Source of the DNA: Microbulbifer sp. YPW1
Lineage (GTDB): Bacteria > Pseudomonadota > Gammaproteobacteria > Pseudomonadales > Cellvibrionaceae
Length of the DNA stretch: 64,000 nucleotides
Assembly: GCF_013367775.1 (NCBI RefSeq)
Contig: NZ_CP055157.1
Coordinates: 992,001 to 1,056,000, forward strand
Reading direction: 5' to 3'
The notes beneath the pieces are model-generated. The model was not told the origin of the DNA and did no database searches. It saw nothing but the letters and a program-made list of their open reading frames with translations. Positions 26,884-36,501 of the stretch are shown piece after piece; within the stretch, counting starts at the first letter, position 1, and each line of letters begins with the position of its first letter. The position numbers and the translations under genes are program-made.

Positions 26884-27093
26884 ATGTCTAATACAGTGAC
26901 TGGAACCGTTAAATGGTTCGACGAAGCAAAAGGTTTTGGTTTTATTGAGCAGCAGTCCGGTCCGGACGTGTTCGCACACTTCAGCGCTATCGCTAGCACC
27001 GGTTTCCGCACCCTGACCGAAGGCCAGGCCGTTGAGTTCACCGTAACTCAAGGCAAGAAAGGCCCGCAGGCTGAAAACATCGTAGTGGTTTAA
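26884..27093 (+). CDS. Cold-shock protein (CspA family)
   Basis: 69 residues, a five-stranded OB-fold that binds single-stranded RNA and DNA as an RNA chaperone. RNP1 is KGFGFIEQ and RNP2 is DVFAHFSAI; the start [15 protein letters not shown] is diagnostic. RBS AGGAAAATTAG precedes the ATG. The long leader (see 26691) and the perfect UUCG-type terminator at 27112-27130 fit a highly expressed, cold-controlled single gene. Confidence 0.97.
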   Translation: MSNTVTGTVKWFDEAKGFGFIEQQSGPDVFAHFSAIASTGFRTLTEGQAVEFTVTQGKKGPQAENIVVV

Positions 27094-27111
27094 TCCCCTA
27101 CTGATGTGAAA

Positions 27112-27130
27112 ACGGGCCCTTCGGGGCCCG
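27112..27130. terminator. Terminator shared by csp and ompW
   Basis: Stem ACGGGCCC (27112-27119) / GGGCCCG (27124-27130) closed by a TTCG tetraloop, followed by TTTTTG on the plus strand and AAAA on the left, so it can work in both directions. Confidence 0.95.
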
Positions 27131-27152
27131 TTTTTGTTTGTGTCCAATTTGA

Positions 27153-27851
27153 TCAGAATTGATATCCGACCGTCAGGGAATAGATGTCCGGGTCCACATC
27201 GATACTGATGGAGCGGGTAACATCCCCGATCTGCGGGGTATCGGTGGTAACTTCAATATCACTGGTCACCCAGTAGCGGGAATACGCCAGGTCCACTGAC
27301 CAGCTTTCATTCAGCGCGTAGTTCGCGCCAATCTTCACCACGCCTCCCACGCTGTCTTCGACAGTGCCTTCGCTTTCGCCGCCGAATGCGTGCTCATAGC
27401 TCTCGTAAATCTCAACATCCATAAACTTGGCGTAGTTAACGCCGGCACCCACGTAGGCACTCAGTTTGCTGCCCAGGTCGAAGTGGTAAAGACCGATGAC
27501 GGCCGGGGTCAGCGCCTTGCTTTCACCCACCTCACCCAGGGCTGCGGCAGTGCCGGTGGCAACCTGCTTTACCGTCGGCGGCGTGCCCGCAGCGAACTGC
27601 ACGGACCAGTTGTCGGTAATGAAGTAGTCGTATGAGAACAGGGTGACACTGTGGTCATCGGCAATCGCGGTGATGCCGGCCGGGGTCAGGGCGGTGCCCA
27701 TACCCATGTTGTCGCTCAATTCGGTAGATTCGCTGTTATAGCTGACGGTACCTGCACCCATCTTGATCAGGTGGCTGCCGGCTTCTGCAGCAAAGGTGGA
27801 GGCGCTACACAGCGCTGCGCACAGCGCGATGGCACTGGACAGTGTTTTCAT
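27153..27851 (-). CDS. ompW: Outer-membrane protein OmpW family
   Basis: 232 residues from the ATG at 27851 (MKTLSSAIALCAALCSAS), with GAGAAAG upstream; the longer frame to 27977 is unlikely because it would hide the signal peptide. Cleavage is expected at TFA-AEA. The mature protein is an eight-stranded barrel: SHLIKMGAGTVSY, VTLFSYDYFITDNWSVQF, GLYHFDLGSKLSAYVGAGVN and YSLTVGYQF at the end. OmpW-type barrels pass small hydrophobic molecules. It may be linked to the AraC gene 230 bases away, divergent. Confidence 0.92.
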   Translation of the reverse strand: MKTLSSAIALCAALCSASTFAAEAGSHLIKMGAGTVSYNSESTELSDNMGMGTALTPAGITAIADDHSVTLFSYDYFITDNWSVQFAAGTPPTVKQVATGTAAALGEVGESKALTPAVIGLYHFDLGSKLSAYVGAGVNYAKFMDVEIYESYEHAFGGESEGTVEDSVGGVVKIGANYALNESWSVDLAYSRYWVTSDIEVTTDTPQIGDVTRSISIDVDPDIYSLTVGYQF

Positions 27852-28081
27852 GGTCTTTCTCTCGTTATTACTATTTTTCGGCATCGTTTTTAGCGTTGTA
27901 TTCGGGTGTGGGAAGCCGGCAGCTACCGGCGAAATACCCTCATCCGAACTTGCCCATAGGGGACCATAAGGCGCCAACCCAAATAAGGTTTGTTGGGGAC
28001 ACGGGGGTGTCCATTTCCGCCAATCGGTGATTTAATAACCAATATTGCACCTACCGAAAAACCTCAAAAAGCGCCCCAGAA

Positions 28082-29099
28082 GTGAAACTTTTCTCTAGTT
28101 TTCAGCCGGAAAGGGAAAGGAAGTCCTATCTGCTCCACAGTGTTGCTCGCCTGATATCTACCCTGGCAGGATTTGGCGTGCCGGTGCGAGAAGTGCTGCA
28201 AGGCAGCGGTGTCCTGGAGGGACAGCTGGATAACCCGCAAGCGCGGGTGTCTTTCGGTCAGATACAGGTGATCTTCCAAAATACGGTGCGCCTCACGCCG
28301 CGGGCGGATATCGGTTTACACGCGAGCCGAGAAGCCCGGTTTTCAGATTTCGGGGTGATCGGCTACACGCTGATCAGCGCCCGCAGCATGGCCGATGCTT
28401 TCGAGCTGGGGCTGCGCTATCTCCGCCTGGCCAGCCCCGCGGTCAATAGCACTAGACAATATCGGGCGGATTGAGGCGAGTCAGATACGGGTCGCCCCTG
28501 AGGTGCTGCCAATCTGCTCGGAGTTCTGGATAGGGACAATCGTCGCCCTGTGTGAAGACGTGTTGAAGCGACCGCTGCATAACCTGCGCCTGTACCTGCC
28601 CTACCCGGATCCGGGCTACGGCGAAAGTTACCGGGCACACTTCAACTGTCCGGTTGTATTTGATGCTGCGACACTGCGGCTGGAGTTTGATGCCGCGCAC
28701 CTTTACGACAGGGCGCCCTATGCAAGTTCGCTGGTGCTACAGAAATGCGTGCAATCCTGTGAATCCATTCTGGCGGAACTGGAGTCCGAAGACAGCATTG
28801 CCCATCAGGTAAGGGCAATGCTCATGGAAAACCCCGGCGAGTTTCCCGACGCGGGCGAGGTGGCAAAAGCACTCGGATTATCGGTTCGCTCGCTGGGGCG
28901 CAGGCTCAATCAAAGTGGGCACAGTTTCCAATCCGTGCTGAATGAGACCCGCAAGGAAATGGCCCTGCAGTATTTGCAGCAGACCTCGATGAGTGTGCCG
29001 GAAATTGCCACGCGGGTCGGTTTTTCCGATGCATCAAACTTTCGCAAGGCTTTCAAAAAGTGGACCAAGGCAACCCCCGCAACCTTCCGTCCGGAGTGA
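28082..29099 (+). pseudogene. AraC-family regulator interrupted by a frameshift
   Basis: Frame one (28082-28474, GTG start) encodes the N-terminal ligand-binding half, ending LRYLRLASPAVNS, then leaves the reading frame. The other frame, from about 28447 to 29099, continues DNIGRIEASQIRVAPEVLP and reaches the two helix-turn-helix units with SVPEIATRVGFSDASNFRKAFKKW. Together they make a full protein of about 338 residues of the OruR-like type (PF12625 plus AraC HTH). One extra base at about 28440-28474 explains the break. Either a real pseudogene or a sequencing error; the gene reads intact otherwise. Confidence 0.85.
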
Positions 29100-29127
29100 C
29101 TGCGGATTTATCCCGGATAACTCCCTG

Positions 29128-30963
29128 TCAGGCCCTGCCGGGTGCCTCCACATCCTGAAACTGCAATTCGGCCAGGCGCTTGTACAGCGGCGACGCCGCG
29201 ATCAGTTCTCCGTGGGTACCCTGTGCCACCAGCTGTCCCCGATCCAATACCGCGATACTGTCTGCGTGCAGGATAGTCGCCAGCCGATGGGCGATGATGA
29301 TGGTGGTGCGGTTCTTCATCAGTGCTTCCAGCGCCTGCTGCACGTGGTACTCGCTCTCCGCATCCAGCGCACTGGTGGCTTCGTCCAGCAACAGGATTTT
29401 CGGGTCTTTGAGGATTGCGCGGGCAATGGCGATCCGCTGCTTCTGGCCACCGGACAGACGGGTACCCTGCTCACCCAGGTGACTGTTGTAACCATCCGGC
29501 AGCTGCTCAATAAATTCGTGGGCGTGGGCGGCCTTTGCCGCGGCGATTACCTCCGCATCGGTCGCATCCGGTTTGCCGTAGCGGATGTTGTACCAGACAT
29601 CGGCGGTAAACAGCGCCGGCTGCTGGGGCACCACGGCGATCTGACGACGCAGGGTGCCGGTATCCAAATCCCGGATGTCCACCCCATCCAGGGTGATACG
29701 CCCACCGCTGGGATCGTAGAACCGCTGCAACAGCTCAAGCAAAGTGGACTTACCCGCGCCGGAGGGGCCCACCAGGGCCAGGCTCTTGCCCGCCGCCACT
29801 GTCAGATCGAGACCGTCGATCGCCGGTCGGTCCAGTCGCGACGGATAGCTGAACGCTACCCGGTCGAACACCAGCTCGGCTTCTGTATCAATAGCAGGGA
29901 GCTCGCTATCGACAGGATTGCTGCTCGCGGGAATTTCCGCCTGAACATTCAGCAGGTCGACCAGCCGCTCGGTGGCGCCTGTGGCTCGCTGCAGCTCCCC
30001 ATACACCTCGGAGATCGTCGCCACCGCCGAGCCCATCATGATGGCGTAGAATACAAACGCGGCCAGGTCGCCACTGCTCATACGTCCGGCGATCATGTCA
30101 TTGCCGCCCACCCACAACAGTGCACTTACCGCACCGAACATCAGCAGGATCACCACCGCGATCAACAGTGAGCGCTGGCGCACCCGCTGTTTGGCGACAT
30201 CAAACGCGGTTTCCACTTCCGCGGAGAAGGCTTGCTGCTCGTGCTGTTCGCGGGTGTAGCTCTGCACCGTCTTGATGTGTTGGATGATCTCGCCGGCGTA
30301 GCTGCCTACATCGGCGATCGAGTCTTGGCTGGCCTTCGACAGTTTCCGCACCCGGCGGCCATACAGCACGATGGGCAACAACACCAACGGCACCCCCACC
30401 AGCACCATCAGGCTCAATTTCAGGTTGGTGAACAGCAACAGCACCAACGCGCCCACAAACATCAATCCACTGCGCAGCGCCATGGAAAACGACGTGCCGA
30501 TAATATGTTGCAGCAGTGTCGTGTCAGTGGTGAGGCGGGACATGATCTCGCCACTGCGGTTGGTCTCGAAATAGCTCGGGTGCAGCGTCACGATATGGTC
30601 GAACACCGCCTTGCGCAGGTCCGCCACCACCCGCTCCCCCATCCACGACACCAGGTAATGCCGTGCGTAGGTGCCAATGGCCATCAGCACCGCAAGCACC
30701 ATCAGTACCAGTACTGCCTGGCCAAGCGCGGCGCTGGAGTCTCCGGTCAGTCCCTTGTCGACCAGCAGGCGCACGCCCTGACCAATGGCGAGGGTGACGC
30801 CAGCGGTAAACACAAGGGCAACTGCCGCGCCAAATAAAGTCTTCTTGTAGGGCCGCATAAACTGCCAAAGCGCAGCCATCATCTGACGCGCATTCATACT
30901 TGCGGCTGAGCTTGCCGACGCGGCTTGCACGGAAGGATCAGCGGCTTCGGTTTGGTGGGACAT
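29128..30963 (-). CDS. ABC exporter, MsbA-like (fused membrane and ATPase domains)
   Basis: 611 residues from the ATG at 30963 (MSHQTEAADPS). Six membrane segments lie in about residues 35-325, with the coupling region FDHIVTLHPSYFETNRSGEIMSRL. The ATPase has GPSGAGKST (Walker A), a Q-loop VVPQQPALF, LSGGQKQRIAIARAIL (signature) and ILLLDEATSALD (Walker B). The type forms homodimers exporting lipid or amphipathic molecules. The TIGR02204-type MsbA-related branch is my closest match. The gene ends 29 bases from the AraC gene, convergent. Confidence 0.9.
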   Translation of the reverse strand: MSHQTEAADPSVQAASASSAASMNARQMMAALWQFMRPYKKTLFGAAVALVFTAGVTLAIGQGVRLLVDKGLTGDSSAALGQAVLVLMVLAVLMAIGTYARHYLVSWMGERVVADLRKAVFDHIVTLHPSYFETNRSGEIMSRLTTDTTLLQHIIGTSFSMALRSGLMFVGALVLLLFTNLKLSLMVLVGVPLVLLPIVLYGRRVRKLSKASQDSIADVGSYAGEIIQHIKTVQSYTREQHEQQAFSAEVETAFDVAKQRVRQRSLLIAVVILLMFGAVSALLWVGGNDMIAGRMSSGDLAAFVFYAIMMGSAVATISEVYGELQRATGATERLVDLLNVQAEIPASSNPVDSELPAIDTEAELVFDRVAFSYPSRLDRPAIDGLDLTVAAGKSLALVGPSGAGKSTLLELLQRFYDPSGGRITLDGVDIRDLDTGTLRRQIAVVPQQPALFTADVWYNIRYGKPDATDAEVIAAAKAAHAHEFIEQLPDGYNSHLGEQGTRLSGGQKQRIAIARAILKDPKILLLDEATSALDAESEYHVQQALEALMKNRTTIIIAHRLATILHADSIAVLDRGQLVAQGTHGELIAASPLYKRLAELQFQDVEAPGRA

Positions 30964-31046
30964 AGGGAGAAACTGCAATTGAGGAAGTGGCGACCAGTAT
31001 ATCGGGTCAATAGTGGTACGAAACCTTCCCTGCCACGAGCGCAGTC

Positions 31047-31463
31047 TTATTTGAACATCAGATCCGGGTTCACCATGGACTTCATTTCCAGCACGTTGCC
31101 GTTGGGGTCCTTGATGAAAAACGTCTCCTGCTCGTATTCGTCCCCTACGAATCGGCGATAGGGTTTGTCCAGATACTCCAGTCCGGCAGCCTCGATACGC
31201 GCCTTGAGTGCCTGGAACTCCGCGTCCGACAGGTGCGCACCGAAATGCGGTACGGCCACGGCACCCATATCCACTTCGTGGCGCACATTGGGTAACTGCT
31301 CCGCACTCTGGTGTAGGGTCAGTTCGTTGCCCCAGAAATCGATATCCACCCAGCGCCCCTCCTCACTATTGCCGCTCTTGCAGCCCAGCACATCACAGTA
31401 GAACGCCTTAGTTACCTGCAAGTCTCCAGCGGGTATTGCCAAGTGCATACAGTTGGATTTCAT
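31047..31463 (-). CDS. VOC-family protein
   Basis: 138 residues from the ATG at 31463, where AGAGGA is well placed; the longer frame to 31634 is not supported. The start CMHLAIPAGDLQVTKAFYCDVLGC and the end ETFFIKDPNGNVLEMKSM show the paired beta-alpha-beta-beta-beta fold. His (MHLAIP), the middle His and the last Glu (VLEMK) are plausible metal ligands, so it may be an extradiol-type or glyoxalase-type enzyme. The substrate is unknown. Divergent from a Tsx-like porin gene. Confidence 0.88.
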   Translation of the reverse strand: MKSNCMHLAIPAGDLQVTKAFYCDVLGCKSGNSEEGRWVDIDFWGNELTLHQSAEQLPNVRHEVDMGAVAVPHFGAHLSDAEFQALKARIEAAGLEYLDKPYRRFVGDEYEQETFFIKDPNGNVLEMKSMVNPDLMFK

Positions 31464-31774
31464 GGGGATTCCTCTTGCCGAAATTTTTGTGGTGCTGCAC
31501 GGGTAAACAGATTTTAGTAGACGGGGAGCGGCATACTGCGCCTTCAATTCACGGCGCAGCCAGCCAAGCACCACCCGAGAGAAAGGGGTTGAAATTACGC
31601 CAAACGCCGAATGAACAGCATATTTTCCCAGCAACAGCCCCGCTTGCGCAGCATTGCCTTCGCCATTCCAGACCAGCTCAGAAATCTTGGAAATCCACGG
31701 GCAAATCCGGTAAATTTCGCGGCTATTTTTTGACCAAGTGCGGCCTGCGCCGCACTGCCGATTCAGAGGTTACG

Positions 31775-32572
31775 ATGACGCTCCCCCGCTCCCTGCCCGC
31801 GCTGGCTACAGGCCTGCTTACCCTGTGCACTTCCCTCAGCGCAGCTGCCGACGTGTTGTGGCAGGACAATAGCCTGACCGCGCTGTACGGCCGGGACTAC
31901 AAGGTCAACTACAGCCTCTCCACCGATGACAGCAGCCGCGGTGTACTCACCTTTGAGCACGCCAGTGGCCACAGCTGGGGAGACCTGTTCCTGTTCTCGG
32001 ATTACCTCTCCTCGGAAGATGGCTCCAGCGAGCTGTATACCGAAGTCTCCCCGCGCCTGAGCCTGGGCAAGCTGAGTGGCCGCGAGTTCGCCTACGGTCC
32101 GGTAAAAGATGTCTTGCTGGCGGGGCAGTTGGAGCTCGGTAATATGGACGACCCGGACAACCTCACCGCCACCGGCCCGCACTTCGTCAACAAGCTCGCG
32201 GGGGTCGGTTTCGATCTGGCGGCCCCGGGATTCTCCTATCTGCAGGCCAACCTCTATCACCGCACCAATGAGAACAAGGCGGACAACGAACAGCTGACCC
32301 TGGTGTGGGGACTGCCGTTCAATCTGGGGAACGAGTCCTTTCTGTACGATGGGTTTATCGACTGGGCCAGCGCATCGGCAGATGCGCACCCGAGCATGAA
32401 TTTCACTTCCCAGCTGAAGTGGGATATCGGTGCGCGCAGTGGCCACCCCAAAAAGCTCTACGCCGGGATCGAGTATGTCCACTGGAATGACAAGTTCGGC
32501 ATCAAGGACGGCACCTTCGGCATTGACTCCAATGAGCGCAATATCAACCTACTGCTGAAATACCATTTCTGA
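31775..32572 (+). CDS. Tsx-like (OmpK-type) outer-membrane channel
   Basis: 265 residues with a signal peptide ending near SAAA-DVLW. I chose the ATG at 31775, with AGAGGT upstream. WQDNSLTALYGRDYKV and FEHASGHSWGDLFLFSDYL are signature pieces of the nucleoside-specific Tsx/OmpK channel family, and the C-terminal INLLLKYHF ends in Phe as in barrel proteins. Tsx imports nucleosides; the substrate here is not certain. No terminator is obvious after it. Confidence 0.88.
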   Translation: MTLPRSLPALATGLLTLCTSLSAAADVLWQDNSLTALYGRDYKVNYSLSTDDSSRGVLTFEHASGHSWGDLFLFSDYLSSEDGSSELYTEVSPRLSLGKLSGREFAYGPVKDVLLAGQLELGNMDDPDNLTATGPHFVNKLAGVGFDLAAPGFSYLQANLYHRTNENKADNEQLTLVWGLPFNLGNESFLYDGFIDWASASADAHPSMNFTSQLKWDIGARSGHPKKLYAGIEYVHWNDKFGIKDGTFGIDSNERNINLLLKYHF

Positions 32573-32761
32573 TCGCCCTCCGTATATCTGCCCTCTTAGC
32601 AGCGCAGCCAGCCTGACGCGAATTCCCTCGTCCCACCAGTAAAGGGACGGGGGTTACATCCGCGGCAAAATGGCGTACCTTGAATTCTTTATTACCCAAA
32701 GCTTTCAATGTAAGACTTGATAGGCGGGAAGCCTCGTTACTGGCGAATGGCATTAAGAAGA

Positions 32762-33190
32762 ATGCACGGGACACGCATAAAACTACTGTTCGCTTCGTTA
32801 ATGGTTGCCACGATTGCGGCCTGTGGCGGCCCATCGGCACTGCGCTGCCAGCCCGGGGAAACCCGGCAATTTCACGACCTTTTGTATTTCGGCACCGCCA
32901 TTGGCAGTCCGCCTGTTGCGGAGGTGTCCGAGACACAGTGGCAAGGTTTTGTGGACGAAGTCCTGTCCCGGCATTTCGCGGACGGGCTGACCGTGATCCC
33001 GGCCGCAGGACAGTGGAAGCCCGCCGCCGGGGTTCCACTGCGCGAGCGAAGCTATGTGCTCTCGCTGGTACATTCGGGTAGTCCAGAGGTCGAGTCCTCG
33101 ATCAGCGCGGCGATCGATCACTACAAGCGGGCTTTCGATCAGGAGTCTGTCCTCAGGGTACGCAGCCCGGCCTGCGTGGCATTTCGCTAG
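32762..33190 (+). CDS. DUF3574 lipoprotein
   Basis: 142 residues. Signal sequence LLFASLMVATIAAC has a lipobox with Cys at about residue 21. The mature part contains LLYFGTAIG, VSETQWQGFVDEVLSRHF, GLTVIPAAGQWKP and ERSYVLSLVH, the DUF3574 pattern. The ATG at 32762 is preferred over the upstream start because it begins the signal peptide. Function unknown, periplasmic face of a membrane expected. Confidence 0.82.
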   Translation: MHGTRIKLLFASLMVATIAACGGPSALRCQPGETRQFHDLLYFGTAIGSPPVAEVSETQWQGFVDEVLSRHFADGLTVIPAAGQWKPAAGVPLRERSYVLSLVHSGSPEVESSISAAIDHYKRAFDQESVLRVRSPACVAFR

Positions 33191-33242
33191 ACAGCGCACT
33201 CCTCTCGTTCAACCGGTTACATAACAACGACAACATCCAATT

Positions 33243-33653
33243 ATGTCTCTCAGGCAATGGCACCGACTGAAACTCAGGTATGCAGAACACGCCGTAGAGT
33301 TTTTCGCAGGCAGTAGCAATCTGCGCCCGCAACTGCATTCTGCATTTATCCAGCTGGCGGCCCGCGCCGGCGAAGTGCGGGCCACGCTGTCGGTCCATCA
33401 TTCCCTGCACGGCTGGCTGCAGGTTTGCGATCCCGAACACCGCTACCCGATCATCAACAACCCCCTGCGTCTCAATGTTTCCAGACTGTGGCGCTCGGTG
33501 CTGTATACCCTTTCGGAAGCCGACACCTGGCCCACCGATGAAGAAAAGTCACAGAGAAAAATGGAGCGGCAGCTGAAACGCAGGGCTGAAATCGCCGAGG
33601 CTCGCCGCAGTCGCTTCCACCTGGTGAAGAACGACCCACACACTGAAAACTGA
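33243..33653 (+). CDS. Hypothetical basic protein
   Basis: 136 residues, no signal peptide. A mixed N-terminal part (LKLRYAEHAVEFFAGSSN, GWLQVCDPEHRYPIINNP) is followed by a basic helix, about 100-130, rich in Lys/Arg/Glu (KMERQLKRRAEIAEARRSR) that may form a coiled coil. I do not recognise the family. It lies 52 bases after the DUF3574 gene, possibly co-transcribed. Confidence 0.55.
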   Translation: MSLRQWHRLKLRYAEHAVEFFAGSSNLRPQLHSAFIQLAARAGEVRATLSVHHSLHGWLQVCDPEHRYPIINNPLRLNVSRLWRSVLYTLSEADTWPTDEEKSQRKMERQLKRRAEIAEARRSRFHLVKNDPHTEN

Positions 33654-33851
33654 CACAGCCCCGCTGTCGCCAAATCCCCCACCCGCCTCATTCGGCCCAC
33701 CGGTGCCATCACTCCGCTCGCCGCAGCCCTGCCCTCGCGCCCTTCGACTCAACGACACTTTCAGTACATTCATCGACACGCTGCATCTGGCTCAATATTT
33801 TTGTGCGTCCATCAGCAACATGACAGGAGGAAAAACCAAGGGGAATATCTC

Positions 33852-34799
33852 ATGCGATGGATGGCAATTTTTATCGTGGCGCTACAGCTGGGTTGTGCGG
33901 GCACTCCCAGCTCCGCGCCCCCACGGGCACTAAGCGGGGGTTCTATCACCACCGGTGAGGCGGCCCTGAGCGAAGATCAGGCCGAATCACTGGCAGAAGC
34001 ACTGGAAATCACCTTCGGCCAATCAATGGAACCGGGAGCATCCGCACTGGCCGGGCCCGGTTACTCACAGGGATTGCTTGCGGTCAGTCCGGAAATGCGG
34101 GCGTTTGTGGATTCGATCGATCCATCCCTCAGCCCCAACCAGCGATTCCGCCAGATTCTGCGCACCCTGAAGCAACAGCGTTTTGAACTGATTTACGATC
34201 TCGATACCACCGCCACCGCCGCGGAGGCGTTTGCCGAGCGCCGCGGCAACTGTATTTCATTTTCTGCACTGATGGTGGCGCTGGCGCGGGAGGTGGGGCT
34301 GGAAGCCCATTTCAACCGGGTATATGCCCCCATGGGGCGCAGGACAACGTCGGGAAGCGGTGGCAATGCACTGATACAGAATATCCTGCATATCAATGCG
34401 GAGGTTTCCTTCGGCTGGTCCACGCGCATTCTCGAATTCAACTTCGATCCGCGCAGCCCACACCGGCACAAGCGACTGGCCGATGCCACGGTGCAGTCCC
34501 TGTACCTGAACAACCGCGCACTGGAACTGGAGAAAGAACAGCGGCGGGAAGAAGCGGTCGACATGTTGCAGGAGGCCCTGACCCTCAACCCCGCCTCCAG
34601 CCTGCTGTGGAATACCCTCGGTTATGTCCACCGACGGGGTGGCAATCTGGAACTGGCAGAGCTGAGTTACAGCCAGGCGCTGGCACTGGACAGAGGCAAC
34701 ACCGCGGCCGAGCACAACCTGCGCAATGTGTACCGCTTGCAGAGCCGGCGCGCACTGTCACAGGCACAACTGACCGCTGACAGTGATGCCGAGTCCTAA
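33852..34799 (+). CDS. Lipoprotein with transglutaminase-like and TPR domains
   Basis: 315 residues from the ATG at 33852. Lipobox LQLGC places Cys15 as the lipidated residue. A transglutaminase-like papain fold follows (ATAAEAFAERRGNCISFSAL, Cys134), then HINAEVSFGW, and at the C-terminus two TPR units (NNRALELEKEQRREEAVDML, WNTLGYVHRRGGNLELAEL). Membrane-anchored in the periplasm. TPR-transglutaminase lipoproteins may process or cross-link cell-envelope peptides; this is inferred. Its last codons are repeated in tandem beyond the stop. Confidence 0.85.
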   Translation: MRWMAIFIVALQLGCAGTPSSAPPRALSGGSITTGEAALSEDQAESLAEALEITFGQSMEPGASALAGPGYSQGLLAVSPEMRAFVDSIDPSLSPNQRFRQILRTLKQQRFELIYDLDTTATAAEAFAERRGNCISFSALMVALAREVGLEAHFNRVYAPMGRRTTSGSGGNALIQNILHINAEVSFGWSTRILEFNFDPRSPHRHKRLADATVQSLYLNNRALELEKEQRREEAVDMLQEALTLNPASSLLWNTLGYVHRRGGNLELAELSYSQALALDRGNTAAEHNLRNVYRLQSRRALSQAQLTADSDAES

Positions 34800-34835
34800 G
34801 CCGAGCCCTTAGCCAAGTCCTGAGCTGAATGCTGA
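34788..34835 (+). repeat. 12-bp tandem repeat spanning the stop codon
   Basis: Four units: GCCGAGTCCTAA, GCCGAGCCCTTA, GCCAAGTCCTGA, GCTGAATGCTGA. The first ends with the TAA stop of the lipoprotein gene; units three and four again end in stop codons. Confidence 0.85.
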
Positions 34836-34851
34836 AAATTCGCCACGGCGC

Positions 34852-35796
34852 TCACACCCTGGCGATCTTGACCCCGATTCCCATGTGGTCGGTAATCGCC
34901 GCGGCGCCACTGGCTCCGGCGACATCCACGCACTGGGAGAGGTAAACCAGGTTTTCGATCTTTACCGTGTTGGTGTTGTAGACCGCCACATCGTATTTCT
35001 TGCTGGCATTGCTGTTGGTGCCGCCAAAGCTGCGCTGGTAAGCATCTTCCGGCTGGATCTGTTTGCCCTGGTGGAACTCCGCAAACGATTGCCCCATCGC
35101 ACCGGACACCACTTCCTGGGTATAACCCACACTCGGCTGGTTGGTATCGCCCATGATGACATCAATCACACCGCCGCCCTCGGACTGCAGAACCCGGGAG
35201 TGGATGTCGCTGTAGAATTTCCTGGTCAGGTCCTTTTTGGTGGCCACGCTGTTGGGCACGTGCACGAACAGCGCGCGGATACCGTCGCTCTCGATGGCAA
35301 TCCAGCCCATACCGGCCTGGATGAAACGGTGGCTACCGGAGCCATTGGTATGCACGCTGAAGCTATTGCACGCTTTGCCGGTACTGGTTGCGGTCAACAG
35401 GTTGCCGGCGTGCTGCTGCATGCTCTGCCACTCGCTGTGATTGCCATCCAGTTCACCGTACACCAGCACACTGCACTGGCCGAGTGAACGGATCAGGTGC
35501 TGATGAGTCTGGCGCGCTTTTCCCTCCACCAGGTTCAGAAAAACCTTATCCGTAAAGCGCCCCTGTTTTTTGTAGATATCCTTTGCGGTGGGTAGCAACT
35601 GCGCGGGGCCGTGAACCGGCACATCCGGTGCCGCACCTTCCGCTATAGGCATCGACAACATCCAGGGCTTGTCACTCTTGGCGATATTCGTGTGAGTACT
35701 TTTGGTAAAGCGCTGGGAGTTGGATGCGGCCACACCATGATCGACCTGGACGCCGGAATTGAGGGATTGATAGGCGAATACGGGCACGACGATCAC
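34852..35796 (-). CDS. Endonuclease/exonuclease/phosphatase-like protein
   Basis: 314 residues, no signal peptide seen. The EEP fold is suggested by IRALFVHVPNS, VIDVIMGDTNQPS (GDTN, 216-219, where GDxN is the metal/His pocket) and, at the end, AAITDHMGIGVKI with the Asp-His pair (303-304), in the order found in DNase I, CdtB and relatives. A typical acidic residue near the N-terminus is not clear. The protein could be a nuclease effector or phosphatase. It is a lone gene after a convergent stop. An excreted or toxin role would need context not present here. Confidence 0.55.
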   Translation of the reverse strand: MIVVPVFAYQSLNSGVQVDHGVAASNSQRFTKSTHTNIAKSDKPWMLSMPIAEGAAPDVPVHGPAQLLPTAKDIYKKQGRFTDKVFLNLVEGKARQTHQHLIRSLGQCSVLVYGELDGNHSEWQSMQQHAGNLLTATSTGKACNSFSVHTNGSGSHRFIQAGMGWIAIESDGIRALFVHVPNSVATKKDLTRKFYSDIHSRVLQSEGGGVIDVIMGDTNQPSVGYTQEVVSGAMGQSFAEFHQGKQIQPEDAYQRSFGGTNSNASKKYDVAVYNTNTVKIENLVYLSQCVDVAGASGAAAITDHMGIGVKIARV

Positions 35797-36063
35797 CTCC
35801 TGTGATTGTTCGATTATTTGATGACTGCACCCCGGTGCAGATTCAAGCAGGCCAGTATTAGATCACCTTTTTTTGCGTATCTCAGCCACTATAAATTCGT
35901 GCCAGAGTTGAATTAGATGTTTTTTTCGCGGTCGCACGTGACCCCGCAGTAGTCACCGGAAATCTTCGGGTGCTAGGTGAAGTGTTCAGAGTGTGGCATC
36001 ATCCCGCGCCCAATATTCACGGGGGCCCGTATCGGGCGGAGCCCCATATCAAGGAGAATTTCT

Positions 36064-36441
36064 GTGAGCAGAAAACTGATTTCCAGTGGATCGGACTTTG
36101 AACGAAAAATCGGTTATTCCCGCGCGGTGGTCGATGGGGACTATGTATTTGTCTCCGGTACTACCGGCTTCAACTATGCCACCAACAGCATCAGCGACGA
36201 TGTGACGGAGCAGGCGGATCAGTGCTTCAGCAATATCGAGCAGGCGCTGCAGGAAGCGGGCAGCGGTATCGATAAGATCGTACGGGTGACTTACATTCTG
36301 CCCGACCGCGAGGACTTCAAGCCCTGCTGGCCGGTGTTCGAAAAGTGGCTGGGGGATGTGCGCCCGGCAGCAACCTTTTTTGAGGCGCGACTGCTGGAGG
36401 ATGCCATGAAGATCGAGATTCAGGTAACCGCCCGGGTCTGA
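36064..36441 (+). CDS. RidA family enamine/imine deaminase
   Basis: 125 residues. GTG at 36064 with AAGGAGAA five bases before it is a better start than the upstream ATG. SRKLISSGSDFERKIGYSRA, VFVSGTTGFNY, and RPAATFFEARLLEDAMKIEIQVTA fit the RidA trimer fold; the conserved Arg of RPAATF is the substrate-binding residue. RidA-like proteins remove reactive enamines made by PLP enzymes. Single gene. Confidence 0.88.
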   Translation: MSRKLISSGSDFERKIGYSRAVVDGDYVFVSGTTGFNYATNSISDDVTEQADQCFSNIEQALQEAGSGIDKIVRVTYILPDREDFKPCWPVFEKWLGDVRPAATFFEARLLEDAMKIEIQVTARV

Positions 36442-36501
36442 TACTTTGCGCGGGCACAGTCGGCAAGTCCCTTCACCAACTGTGCCCAACGCGGATAGCG
36501 T

